DNA of 64,000 bases, taken from contig NZ_FORQ01000001.1 of the NCBI RefSeq assembly GCF_900114045.1, positions 62,001-126,000 on the forward strand. Reading direction: 5' to 3'. Shown in pieces: positions 39,776 to 48,856 of the stretch; the first letter of the stretch is position 1; the number at the start of each line of letters is the position of its first letter. The DNA is from Kaistella treverensis (GTDB taxonomy: Bacteria; Bacteroidota; Bacteroidia; Flavobacteriales; Weeksellaceae). Under the pieces are notes generated by a model. That model had not been told where the DNA came from and ran no database searches. It saw only the letters and a list, made by a program, of their open reading frames with translations. A program made the position numbers and the translations under genes.

Positions 39776-40143
39776 TTTATTAAAATTTTATGAGTTGTAA
39801 AAATTAGAAGCGCCGTAACTGCAATTCGGAAAGTCATGGCACCGACGGTTTTGGTTTCGTAAACTCCGCCATTATTGATGTGGAGAAAGAGAAATATAAA
39901 AGCGATTACGAGAATGATTAAGGCAGAAATTAACGGGTCTTTTGCCCATTTTTTTGTTTTTAAAATCCCAATAGCTGCCACAAAGTAGAGCACGCCGCAG
40001 ACAAAATTTGCCCAGACGATAATTGGTACAAAATTTCCTTTTTTTTCGCGGATTCCAAACCAGTCGAAAAGCACGGAACTGCTCATGAACAGCGTAACAC
40101 CGCCGAAAACAATTAAGAAAATTAAAAGTAAAGTGCGTTTCAT
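39772..40143 (-). CDS. Small four-helix membrane protein, unknown
   Basis: A 123-residue inner-membrane protein with four hydrophobic stretches: LLLIFLIVFGGVTLFM, PIIVWANFVCGVLYFVAAI, PLISALIILVIAFIFLFL and MTFRIAVTALLIFTTH. I do not recognise the family. It is translationally coupled (4-base overlap) to the His-rich lipoprotein gene. This suggests the pair works together in the envelope, but there is no further evidence. Confidence 0.65.
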   Translation of the reverse strand: MKRTLLLIFLIVFGGVTLFMSSSVLFDWFGIREKKGNFVPIIVWANFVCGVLYFVAAIGILKTKKWAKDPLISALIILVIAFIFLFLHINNGGVYETKTVGAMTFRIAVTALLIFTTHKILIK

Positions 40144-40195
40144 GATGGTCTTTTAAAGTTAGTCATATTAAATGTATTTTTCAAGTTTATTCACA

Positions 40196-40765
40196 TCAAT
40201 TTGTTTTTCGGTAACGGATTACAGCCCAGGAAATTACCATGATTCCAAGTCCGGAAATAAAACCAAAATGCGACAGCAAATCTTTAAAACCGCTGTTCTT
40301 CAGCATGATCAAACGCACACCTTCCACGCCGTAAGTGACCGGATTAGCATAAGCGATGAATTTTGCCCAGTTTTCCATGCTTTCAATCGGGGTGAAAAGT
40401 CCGCTCATCAACACGAAAATCATCATGAAAAAAAATATCATAAACATCGCCTGCTGCTGTGTTTCGCTGTAAACTGAAACCAATAAACCGCCACCGAGAA
40501 TCGTGATGAGATAAACCGAAATAAAGCCGTAAAGCAGCAAATAACTGCCTTGCGTTTTAATTTTGTAGAAGAAAATTGTCACCAAAAGTCCGAGCGTGAA
40601 AGCAAACATTGCTAAAATCCAGAACGGAATGAGTTTTCCTAAAATGAAATCTCGTTTTTTTATCGGTGAAACATTAATCTGTTCGATGGTGCCGGTTTCT
40701 TTTTCCTGAACAATGTTTAAAGCCGAAAAAATATTTGTGCAAAAAATTCGACCTTTTATAGGCAA
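40196..40765 (-). pseudogene. ABC-2 type permease, C-terminal half only
   Basis: The frame encodes about 180 residues of an ABC-2 permease starting within the middle of the family: SALNIVQEKETGTIEQINVS, PIKKRDFILGKLIPFWILAM, then four to five helices ending in YANPVTYGVEGVRLIMLK and the last helix. Full-length relatives have about 370 residues with a first helix and a large periplasmic loop before this point; both are missing. No good start exists (only TTG at 40765), and the frame runs into the end of the tetR gene 14 bases upstream. The simplest reading is a deletion that removed the 5' half and probably other efflux genes. Confidence 0.75.
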
Positions 40766-40779
40766 ATTTTTCCGATTTG

Positions 40780-41376
40780 CTAATTGTTCAGCATCATCTT
40801 AATCCACACCGGAACGAACGTTTTTCTTTCTTCTACAAATTGGTGAAATTCAGCATCGTTCATAATATCGAAAGACTGCAAAATTGGTTTTCCGACAAAC
40901 GGAAAAACGGTAAGGCTTAAAAAATTCAGCAGAAAGTGAAACGGATTTAAGTCCGGTCGTCTTTCTTTAATCTGTTTTAATAGGAAAGAATTATTCAACA
41001 CTTTTTCAAATGGTAGAATAGATTTAACATCCGAAGTTTTTTTCTGAATTTCGCTTAAAACAAAAAGCGGCAGGTTCGGATTTTTGCTTAAAATTTCGAA
41101 ATATTTTACACTTGCTAAATCTATTTTCTCTTCGAGTGTAGTTTTTTCGTTCGTCACAATTGGAATTATTTGCCCGAAAAGCAGGAAAATTTTTACTTTC
41201 ATCACTTGTTCAAAAAGTTTTTCTTTGGTTCGAAAATAATAATTCAGCAGTGCCAGATTAATTCCGGCCTCATCGGCAATGTCGCGCGTGCGCGCACCCG
41301 AAAAACCTTTTTCTGTAAAAACTTTTGAAGCGGCGAGTAAAATTTTGTCTTCGGTTGAAACTTCTTCCTGAGTCAT
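40780..41376 (-). CDS. TetR-family transcriptional regulator
   Basis: A 198-residue regulator. The N-terminal helix-turn-helix is TEDKILLAASKVFTEKGFSG-ARTRDIADEAGINLALLNYYFRTKEKLFEQVM (about 8-60), with the typical YYFRTKEKLF recognition-helix end. The C-terminal domain (FHFLLNFLSLTVFPFVGKPIL) belongs to the group often found beside HlyD/ABC-2 efflux genes. Here only a permease remnant follows, so its original target operon appears lost. The protein itself looks intact. Confidence 0.9.
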   Translation of the reverse strand: MTQEEVSTEDKILLAASKVFTEKGFSGARTRDIADEAGINLALLNYYFRTKEKLFEQVMKVKIFLLFGQIIPIVTNEKTTLEEKIDLASVKYFEILSKNPNLPLFVLSEIQKKTSDVKSILPFEKVLNNSFLLKQIKERRPDLNPFHFLLNFLSLTVFPFVGKPILQSFDIMNDAEFHQFVEERKTFVPVWIKMMLNN

Positions 41377-41455
41377 TTTTTAAATTCTCAAGTAAAATTA
41401 CAACTAATTTTTTGATTTAAGCAAATGAATTAATCAAATGATTAATAAAATGATT

Positions 41456-41486
41456 AAAAAAAACGCAAATCCCAAGAAGTGCGTTT
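41456..41486 (-). terminator. Terminator of the nuo operon
   Basis: On the minus strand AAACGCA pairs with TGCGTTT around a 12-base loop and is followed by a run of T. It lies 20 bases after the nuoN stop. Confidence 0.7.
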
Positions 41487-41506
41487 CAATACTTTAAAAA
41501 TAACTT

Positions 41507-42886
41507 TTATAAGCCAAACTGTTTAGCAAATAAATCCGGGAAAACGCCCATCGCTACAAGCGCTACAACTACGAAAACCGCTACGATATTGTAAGTTAAC
41601 GACACTTTTTCCGAAGTTTTAAAGCTGCTTTCTTTCGGGAAGAACATCGACATAATTAAACGAAGGTAATAAGCAATTGAAATTGCTGATCCTAAAACCG
41701 CGATTAAAACCAAAAACGGAGTTGTGTCGATTGCCTGTGCGAAGATTGCAAATTTTCCCATAAAACCTGCGGTTAATGGAATTCCGGCCATTGACAACAA
41801 AGAAACTGTCGCTGTAACCGCTAAAATCGGTTCGGTGTGTGCTAAACCTCGAAAAGCGTTGTATGAAGTTTCGCGTTTCAGTTTTTCAACCCAGATCAAA
41901 CACATCATGACACCAACTGTTGCTAATGAATAAGCGAATAAGTAAAATGCAAGGTTGTAGCTCGATAAGCTGTTCATTCCGTAGAAAATGAGCGAAAGAT
42001 AACCAACGTGCGAAACGGAAGAGTAGGCCAGCATTCTTTTTGCGTTGCTTTGCGCAAGACCCATCACGTTCGCAAGGAATAAAGTGATGATTATTAAAAC
42101 GCCGATGACGTTGATCCATTCTCCGGTAATTCCTAAGAAACCGATGGTCATCAATTTAAAAAAGGCAAAAAAGGCCGATATTTTTACCACGGACATCATG
42201 AATGCGGTAATCAAAGAAGGCGAACCCTGGTAAACATCTGGACTCCACATGTGGAAAGGCGCCAGAGAAACCTTAAACGCCAAAGCGACTAACATTAAAA
42301 CTGCTCCTAAAATGAACATCAAATCTTTCGGATTTTTAACTGCGAACGCGTGGATGGTGTACAAATCAAAACTTCCGGTACTTCCGTAAATTAAAGCAAC
42401 GCCGAAAAGAAGGAATCCGGTTGCGAAAGCTCCCATCAGGAAGTATTTAATTGAAGCTTCGTTGGAACGTAAATCGGTTTTGTTGCTCCCAGCAAGGACA
42501 TAAAGTGGAATGGAAAGAATTTCAATTCCCAGGAATAAAGTCACTAAATTCTGATAACCGAACAAAATAACACCGCCACAAAGCGAGAACAGCATTAAAG
42601 CATATAATTCTGACTGGTGACTGCGGTGATTGCTGAAGGCAAAACCGGCGATAAAAAACAGTAAAATGGTAATTACGATGGTAATTTTGGTGAATAAGGC
42701 GGCGTTTGCACCGAATTCATACATATTTTGGTACTGCGAAAAGAAAGCTAATTCCGGCAGGAAACTGACGTAAAAAGCAACCATCAGCCCCAGAATACTG
42801 ATATAACGTGAAAATTTTCCCTGTTGAAAAACACCTGTAAAAAGCGCAACTAAGGCGGTAAGGAAAATAATGATTAAAACGCTCAT
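41507..42886 (-). CDS. nuoN: NADH-quinone oxidoreductase subunit N
   Basis: A 459-residue, about 14-helix antiporter-like subunit in the membrane arm of complex I, one of the three proton-pumping subunits. Visible motifs are LIFYGMNSLSSYNLAFYLFA and, around the broken helix 7, LVALAFKVSLAPFHMWSPDVYQGSP with its functional Lys, then AYSSVSHVGYLSL. It is the last gene of the operon, 84 bases after nuoM. That spacer holds two direct copies of GATTTGAGA (near 42908 and 42921 in reverse), and a terminator follows the stop. Confidence 0.96.
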   Translation of the reverse strand: MSVLIIIFLTALVALFTGVFQQGKFSRYISILGLMVAFYVSFLPELAFFSQYQNMYEFGANAALFTKITIVITILLFFIAGFAFSNHRSHQSELYALMLFSLCGGVILFGYQNLVTLFLGIEILSIPLYVLAGSNKTDLRSNEASIKYFLMGAFATGFLLFGVALIYGSTGSFDLYTIHAFAVKNPKDLMFILGAVLMLVALAFKVSLAPFHMWSPDVYQGSPSLITAFMMSVVKISAFFAFFKLMTIGFLGITGEWINVIGVLIIITLFLANVMGLAQSNAKRMLAYSSVSHVGYLSLIFYGMNSLSSYNLAFYLFAYSLATVGVMMCLIWVEKLKRETSYNAFRGLAHTEPILAVTATVSLLSMAGIPLTAGFMGKFAIFAQAIDTTPFLVLIAVLGSAISIAYYLRLIMSMFFPKESSFKTSEKVSLTYNIVAVFVVVALVAMGVFPDLFAKQFGL

Positions 42887-42970
42887 TTAATTTAGATTTG
42901 AGATTTATAGATTTGAGAATCTGGATTTTCATCCGGTATCTCCATCTCTTAATTTCTTGATTAGTTATTT

Positions 42971-44464
42971 TTAATTTAGCATTGAAGAATAAATAAACTT
43001 CAATGAACTGCTCACCATTTCAATAATCGGCTGCGGGAAAATTCCCAACAGAATAACGAAAATTACCAAACTTGCCAAAACGGTAAACTCTACAGCATTT
43101 ACATCGGTTGCAGTGCTTAAAACCGCTTCGTCACCAGGACCGAACATTGCTTTTCCGTAAAATCTGAAAAGATAAACTGCAGAAAAAATCATCGTTAAGC
43201 CGGCAATAACTGCGGCAATAATGCTGTACTCGAAAATGGATTTAATTAAAATGAATTCGCCCACAAAACCGTTTGTTAGCGGAAGCGCGATGGAGCCCAA
43301 TAAAATAATTAGGAAAAAAACAGCAAATTTAGGGGCAACTTTTGCCAAACCACCCATCTGGCGGATGTCGCGTGTTTTAAATCTTTTGTAAAGAATATCA
43401 GCACAATAAAATAAGCCGACCACGTTAATACCGTGCGCAAAAGACTGAACCAGAGCACCTTCACCACCTGTAGTTACCACAGTTCCGTTCATCGTAAGAA
43501 TTGCTGAAGCCATAATTCCGGCCGTAATTAAACCAACGTGTGAAAGTGAAGAGTACGCGATAATTCGTTTTGAATCATTTTGAATAATCGCGATCAAAGC
43601 ACCGTGGACAACTCCGATAATTGCCAAAACCAAAACTATTTTTCCGGAAAGTCCGAAAATAGGTTCCGGAGTTATCGGCAGCAAATATCTCAAAATTCCG
43701 TAGACCGCCATTTTCAGCATAATTCCGGAAAGTAGCATGGAACCCTGTGTTGGTGAATAGGTGTATGTATCGGCCTGCCAGGTGTGGAAAGGGAAGATTG
43801 GTAATTTCACCGCAAAAGCAAAGAAAATAAACCAGAATATTACGGTCTGCGCACCGGAAGTTAAATCTGCATTATACAAATCTGTAAGCGCAAATGATGC
43901 GGAATGCGTATATATGTAAATAAGCCCGATTAACATGAATAGGGAGCCGACGAAGGTAAAGACAAAAAACCGCGTTGTAAACTGGATTTTTTTGTTTTCC
44001 TGACCCCAAATTCCGGCGATTAACCAAATTGGAATTAAAGTGATTTCCCAGAAAATATAGAAAAGTAAGCCATCTAAAGAGGTAAAAAGTCCTAGTAAAC
44101 CGAATTGCATCAATAAAATCAAGCCGTAGAATGAATTTCTATAGCCAGGTTTTTCATTAAATGAAGACAGAATAATAATTGGCGTTAAAATATTGGTTAA
44201 AAGCACCATCAGCATGCTCATTCCATCAATGCCGAAATGCAGGTTGCTTTTGATATAGTTGGACCATGGATAATTTATTTCATACTGTAAGACGCCGTCG
44301 ACTGTCGGTTTAAAATCGAAATCTGACAGCATATAAAAAGTAAGAAACATTTGCGCAAATGCAATTCCTAAAGCTAAAAATTTACTTGCGGGATTTTTCC
44401 ACGCGAACACCAATGCTGAACCTACAAGAGGTAATAGTAGTAATGTTAATAATAGGTACGACAT
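42971..44464 (-). CDS. nuoM: NADH-quinone oxidoreductase subunit M
   Basis: A 497-residue antiporter-like membrane subunit of complex I. Landmarks are LHFGIDGMSMLMVLLTNILTP at the start, the key glutamate helix IFWEITLIPIWLIAGIWG, and FAVKLPIFPFHTWQADTYTYSP with the pumping Lys, followed by AYSSLSHVGLITAGIM. Length is normal. Its ATG lies three bases after the nuoL stop, so the genes are tightly packed. Confidence 0.97.
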   Translation of the reverse strand: MSYLLLTLLLLPLVGSALVFAWKNPASKFLALGIAFAQMFLTFYMLSDFDFKPTVDGVLQYEINYPWSNYIKSNLHFGIDGMSMLMVLLTNILTPIIILSSFNEKPGYRNSFYGLILLMQFGLLGLFTSLDGLLFYIFWEITLIPIWLIAGIWGQENKKIQFTTRFFVFTFVGSLFMLIGLIYIYTHSASFALTDLYNADLTSGAQTVIFWFIFFAFAVKLPIFPFHTWQADTYTYSPTQGSMLLSGIMLKMAVYGILRYLLPITPEPIFGLSGKIVLVLAIIGVVHGALIAIIQNDSKRIIAYSSLSHVGLITAGIMASAILTMNGTVVTTGGEGALVQSFAHGINVVGLFYCADILYKRFKTRDIRQMGGLAKVAPKFAVFFLIILLGSIALPLTNGFVGEFILIKSIFEYSIIAAVIAGLTMIFSAVYLFRFYGKAMFGPGDEAVLSTATDVNAVEFTVLASLVIFVILLGIFPQPIIEMVSSSLKFIYSSMLN

Positions 44465-44467
44465 TTA

Positions 44468-46363
44468 CTATTGTAATATAAAGTTAACGATTAAAATAAT
44501 TCCCACGGCCAGAGACATGATGAGCACGTAGTTTTCTACGTTTCCGTTCTGAAGACGCTTAGCTGCGCGGCCGGAATCTTCAGCTCCGATACCGATATAA
44601 TCCACAAATCTTTTCAGCACGCCTTTATCGAACATATTGCCGCCGACGCCAAGACCTTCAATGAATTTTACGAAAGTCACATTGTTCAATTCATCAAGAT
44701 ACAATTTGCGGTTAGAAAGTCTTTCCCAACCATTATATTTTTCGTCCGGAAGCGCCATTTTTTTCTTGTTTACATAAATGTTTCTAACCAGAAACCAAAC
44801 GACGAAAAACATCAGCACCGTTAAACCTAACAAAATCATTTCGGTCATGAACGGAACTTCGGCAAGTTCTACATCATAAACGTAAATTATTTTTAACCAA
44901 TCTGCAAGTTTCGCATAATCACCATGGCCGATGAAGTGTGGCAAATTGATGAAACCACCAATCACCGTTAAAACTGCAAGTACGATAAGCGGTAAAGTCA
45001 TATTTAAAGGACTTTCGTGCAGGTGATGTTCCTGTTCTTTAGTTCCGCGGAATTCACCATGGAAAGTAAGGTAATAAGCGCGGAACATATAAGTCGCCGT
45101 CATAGCAGCAATTGCGAATAAAACGCCCCAAATAATCGGGCTTCTTGCATAAGTATTGGTTAAGATTTCATCTTTGGAAATCATTCCCGAAAGGAACGGA
45201 AAACCTGAAATTGCTAAAGTTCCAATAAGAAAAGTGATATGCGTAATAGGAATTTTACGTCTTAAACCGCCCATAAATCTCATATCCTGTTCGCCGCTCA
45301 TCGCGTGAATTACTGAACCTGAACCTAAGAACAGCAAAGCTTTAAAGAAAGCATGCGTCATCAGGTGGAACATTGCGGTGGTATAAGCTCCCACACCAAC
45401 AGCAACGAACATAAATCCTAACTGAGAGACAGTTGAGTAAGCTAGAACTTTTTTAATATCATTTTGGCGCAAGCCAATAAATGCTGCAACTAATGCCGTA
45501 AGCAATCCGATGAAGAGAATTGCATCCATCGTGGTTGGCGCTAGAGAAAACAGAAAATTTGAGCGTACAACAAGGTAAATTCCTGCGGTAACCATTGTTG
45601 CAGCGTGGATTAGTGCGGAAACCGGCGTTGGACCGGCCATTGCGTCCGGAAGCCAGGTAAATAGAGGGATTTGCGCCGATTTTCCCATCGCACCGATAAA
45701 TAAACTGGCGGTTATGAAGATGATTACGGCAGAATCCAGTTCAAATTTCCCGGAATTTTGCGCAACCGATAGATAATCAATTGCATTGGTTTGTGAAGCA
45801 ATCATCAGGATTCCGATAATCATTCCTAAATCACCAATACGATTCATGATAAATGCTTTTCGTGCTGCTGCGCCGTATTCTTTGTTTTTGTACCAGAAAC
45901 CAATCAATAAATAGGAGCATAAACCAACACCTTCCCAACCGATGAAAAGAATTAAATAATTGCTTCCCATTACCAAAAGTAACATCATAAAGATGAAAAG
46001 GTTGAGGTAAGAGAAGAATTTGTAAAATCCGTCGTCATCATGCATGTAGCCAATGGAGTAGAGGTGAATCAAAGAACCGATTCCTGTAATGATCATAACC
46101 ATCATCAACGACAGCTGATCGATCTGGAAACCGAAATTTACCTGAACACCACTCACGCGGAACCATTCAAAAGCGCGCACGATAACCGGCTGCGAATCTG
46201 CATCAAACTTAAGAAATAAGCTTAAAGCGATAAGAAATGAACCGAAAACAACCGCGGTGGCAACACCACCAACTAAATTTTTTGGCAATTTTTTGCCGAA
46301 AAAACCGTTAAAAAGAAATCCTGCCAGAGGTAAAAGTATAATTGCGTAAACTAAATTTTCCAT
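44468..46363 (-). CDS. nuoL: NADH-quinone oxidoreductase subunit L
   Basis: A 631-residue membrane subunit, the distal pump of complex I. It shows the conserved helix-5 glutamate region LFIGWEGVGLCSYLLIGFWY, GKSAQIPLFTWLPDAMAGPTPVSALIHAATMV (broken helix 7 with Lys), AYSTVSQLGFMFVAVG and GSGSVIHAMSGEQDMRFMGG. The long C-terminal lateral helix region is present (residues about 520-631). The gene is six bases after nuoK. Confidence 0.97.
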   Translation of the reverse strand: MENLVYAIILLPLAGFLFNGFFGKKLPKNLVGGVATAVVFGSFLIALSLFLKFDADSQPVIVRAFEWFRVSGVQVNFGFQIDQLSLMMVMIITGIGSLIHLYSIGYMHDDDGFYKFFSYLNLFIFMMLLLVMGSNYLILFIGWEGVGLCSYLLIGFWYKNKEYGAAARKAFIMNRIGDLGMIIGILMIASQTNAIDYLSVAQNSGKFELDSAVIIFITASLFIGAMGKSAQIPLFTWLPDAMAGPTPVSALIHAATMVTAGIYLVVRSNFLFSLAPTTMDAILFIGLLTALVAAFIGLRQNDIKKVLAYSTVSQLGFMFVAVGVGAYTTAMFHLMTHAFFKALLFLGSGSVIHAMSGEQDMRFMGGLRRKIPITHITFLIGTLAISGFPFLSGMISKDEILTNTYARSPIIWGVLFAIAAMTATYMFRAYYLTFHGEFRGTKEQEHHLHESPLNMTLPLIVLAVLTVIGGFINLPHFIGHGDYAKLADWLKIIYVYDVELAEVPFMTEMILLGLTVLMFFVVWFLVRNIYVNKKKMALPDEKYNGWERLSNRKLYLDELNNVTFVKFIEGLGVGGNMFDKGVLKRFVDYIGIGAEDSGRAAKRLQNGNVENYVLIMSLAVGIILIVNFILQ

Positions 46364-46369
46364 CTTCTA

Positions 46370-46699
46370 TTATCCTCTTAATTTGTTAAAAATACTGATG
46401 TCTACAGATTTGGTATTTCGGTAAAGCATCGCGATAATCGCTAATCCAACCGCCACTTCCGCCGCCGCAACTACCATAATGAAAAATACCAGAATTTGGC
46501 CGTTTCCGTCACCTTTATACGAAGAAAAAGCCGCCAGCATCAGGTTTACTGAGTTCAGCATCAATTCCACACAACCTAAAATAATGATGGCATTTTTTCG
46601 GATCAAAACTCCTAAGACACCGAGGCAAAATAAGATGGAACTCAGAATAATAAAATATTCCAGTGGCACCGCCTGAATAAATGAATTTACTTCTCCCAT
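46370..46699 (-). CDS. nuoK: NADH-quinone oxidoreductase subunit K
   Basis: A 109-residue three-helix membrane subunit. Two conserved glutamates in helices 2 and 3 are visible: ILGCVELMLNSVNLMLAAFS (E42 region) and VVAAAEVAVGLAIIAMLYR. Both lie on the proton path near the quinone site. Spacing to nuoJ is three bases. Confidence 0.97.
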   Translation of the reverse strand: MGEVNSFIQAVPLEYFIILSSILFCLGVLGVLIRKNAIIILGCVELMLNSVNLMLAAFSSYKGDGNGQILVFFIMVVAAAEVAVGLAIIAMLYRNTKSVDISIFNKLRG

Positions 46700-46702
46700 A
46701 AT

Positions 46703-47197
46703 TTATAAATCTTTTTTACCGATTAAAACAGCGCCTACAATACCGGCAAGAATGAGTATTGAAGCCAGTTCAAATGGTAAAACATATTCGTTGAACAATA
46801 ATTTCCCAAGATTTTTGGTCAGACCTACAGAGCTGTCAGCACCTGTTCCGAAAGTTGTTTGGTTCAAACCTTTGAAAGCGCCTAAAATCCCAACCAATAA
46901 AATTCCGGCCGTAAAGACGCCAATAAATTTGGAAAGATTCTGCTTCTTACTTTCGTCTTCTTTGTTCAAATTCAACATCATTAAAATGTAGAGGAACAAA
47001 ACCATAATTGCTCCGGCATAAACAATGATCTGAACAATCCCGAGGAATTGCGCATTAAGCAAAATGTAAAGTGCAGCTATGGAAAAAAAGGTGATAATAA
47101 GGGATAAAATTGAATAAAGCGGATTTTTGGCAAAAACAAAATAAAAGCCGCTCGTAATGGCCAACAGGGCAACAACGAAAAAGATAATCTGCTCCAT
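46703..47197 (-). CDS. nuoJ: NADH-quinone oxidoreductase subunit J
   Basis: A 164-residue five-helix subunit. VVALLAITSGFYFVFAKNPLYSIL opens it, and the helix-3 signature VYAGAIMVLFLYILMMLNL, with its pi-bulge, is clear. The ATG at 47197 is chosen because MEQIIFFVV is the family start and lies one base after the nuoI stop; the frame extends upstream into nuoI without meaning. Length is normal. Confidence 0.96.
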   Translation of the reverse strand: MEQIIFFVVALLAITSGFYFVFAKNPLYSILSLIITFFSIAALYILLNAQFLGIVQIIVYAGAIMVLFLYILMMLNLNKEDESKKQNLSKFIGVFTAGILLVGILGAFKGLNQTTFGTGADSSVGLTKNLGKLLFNEYVLPFELASILILAGIVGAVLIGKKDL

Positions 47198-47198
47198 A

Positions 47199-47747
47199 TT
47201 ACTTAACTGTTTTCTTTTGCAATTCGCTTTGGCGCGCGGTGATGTCAACTCTTTCGTTGATTTTTTCAACCAGTTTGTCTTTTCCGTAAACAAAGCTTCC
47301 GCGGTTGGTTTCAACATCTACCAAACGGTCTGTTAGATAAATGGCAGACTTAGGGCAAGCTTCTTCACACAAACCACAGAAAATACATCTCAACATATTG
47401 ATTTCATATACTGAAGCATATTTTTCTTCACGGTAGAGGTGTTTCTCGTCGCGTGTACGTTCGGCACTGGTCATTGTAATAGCCTCTGCTGGGCAAACTA
47501 CGGCACAAAGTCCGCAGGCAGTACATCTTTCACGACCTTCTTCATCACGTTTCAAAACGTGCAGTCCACGCCAGAATTTTGTTCTCGGTTTTTCCTGTTC
47601 CGGATAAGAGAATACTTTTCCTTTTGGCCCTGCCAATGCGTGGCGCATCGTAATTGCCATTCCCTTCAGGATTTCCGGGAGGTATAATTTTTCCATGAAA
47701 GTCATCTCTTTGTTCGAGACTACTTTCGATCTGTTTGTCAATTTCAT
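47199..47747 (-). CDS. nuoI: NADH-quinone oxidoreductase subunit I (two 4Fe-4S)
   Basis: A 182-residue peripheral-arm ferredoxin subunit. It carries the two 4Fe-4S motifs CTACGLCAVVCP and CIFCGLCEEACP that hold clusters N6a and N6b, passing electrons towards NuoB. The N-terminal helix (LYLPEILKGMAITMRHALAG) contacts the membrane. The C-terminal tail is charged and varies between species. Confidence 0.97.
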   Translation of the reverse strand: MKLTNRSKVVSNKEMTFMEKLYLPEILKGMAITMRHALAGPKGKVFSYPEQEKPRTKFWRGLHVLKRDEEGRERCTACGLCAVVCPAEAITMTSAERTRDEKHLYREEKYASVYEINMLRCIFCGLCEEACPKSAIYLTDRLVDVETNRGSFVYGKDKLVEKINERVDITARQSELQKKTVK

Positions 47748-47792
47748 ATTGTAGGTTTTAACTCAACGAAAAGTTGGAAATAAAACTTCTTT

Positions 47793-48854
47793 TTAATTTG
47801 TAAAAAATACAATTACAGCAGCTGTAATAACTAAATTGGCTAATGCAAGCGGAATTAATGTTTTCCAGCCCAGGTGCATCAGTTGGTCATATCGGAATCT
47901 TGGAATCGTCCAGCGAATCCACATAAAGATCAGAATACCGATGATAACTTTGAATAACATCGCAAAAATACTCAAAACACCGGCAATATTTTCTCCCCAG
48001 TTTTCACCAACCCAGTTGATTCCGGGATAATTAAATCCACCAAAAAACAAGGTTACGATCAAGGCATTGGAAATGAACATATTTACATATTCACCAAACA
48101 TATATTGGCCAAAGTTCATTGAAGAATATTCAGTCATATAACCGTTTACAAGTTCTGATTCACACTCTGGTAAATCGAAAGGATGACGGTTGGTTTCTGC
48201 CATTGCAGCGACGAAAAATATAATAAATGCCAAAGGTTGGTAAAAAATATTCCAGTTCATTCCGTCAGCTGGAATAAAACCCCAGATTTTTCCTGTTCCC
48301 TGTGTACCTGTGATTATATTTAAATCAAGACTTCCAGCCATTAAAATGATAGAAAGAAGTGAAAGCCCCATCGCGAGTTCATAAGAAATCATCTGCGAGG
48401 ATGCACGAATTGCTCCAATTAACGAATATTTATTATTCGAAGCCCAGCCACCAATCATCATTCCGTAAACTCCAATGGAAACCATTCCGATCAAATACAA
48501 AACGCCTACGTCAATATTCGCAACCTGGATGTCAAAAGAATTTCCGCCGATATTAAAAGATTTTCCCCATGGAATCACCGCTCCGGTAATGAGGGAAATA
48601 AACATGGTAATCGCAGGACCAACGTAAAATAGAACACGGTCAGCGCCCTGTGGTACAAAACCTTCTTTGAAAAAAAGTTTTCCACCATCTGCTAAAGGCT
48701 GCAGAATTCCGAAAGGTCCGGCTCTGTTCGGCCCGATACGGTCCTGCAAAATTGCCGCAACTTTTCGCTCTCCCCATGTGGAATAGGCTGCTACGCCCAA
48801 GGACACGGCAAAAAGGCTGACAACCAGTATAATTTTAAATGTAAGTAAATCCAT
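47793..48854 (-). CDS. nuoH: NADH-quinone oxidoreductase subunit H
   Basis: A 353-residue, about eight-helix subunit that forms the quinone chamber. Family blocks are GERKVAAILQDRIGPNRAGPFGILQPLADGGKLFFKE (two adjacent segments), SYELAMGLSLL, AETNRHPFDLPECESELVNGYMTEYSS (acidic loop) and the C-terminal RWTIPRFRYDQLMHLGWK. It follows nuoG after two bases. Confidence 0.97.
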   Translation of the reverse strand: MDLLTFKIILVVSLFAVSLGVAAYSTWGERKVAAILQDRIGPNRAGPFGILQPLADGGKLFFKEGFVPQGADRVLFYVGPAITMFISLITGAVIPWGKSFNIGGNSFDIQVANIDVGVLYLIGMVSIGVYGMMIGGWASNNKYSLIGAIRASSQMISYELAMGLSLLSIILMAGSLDLNIITGTQGTGKIWGFIPADGMNWNIFYQPLAFIIFFVAAMAETNRHPFDLPECESELVNGYMTEYSSMNFGQYMFGEYVNMFISNALIVTLFFGGFNYPGINWVGENWGENIAGVLSIFAMLFKVIIGILIFMWIRWTIPRFRYDQLMHLGWKTLIPLALANLVITAAVIVFFTN

Positions 48855-48856
48855 GC

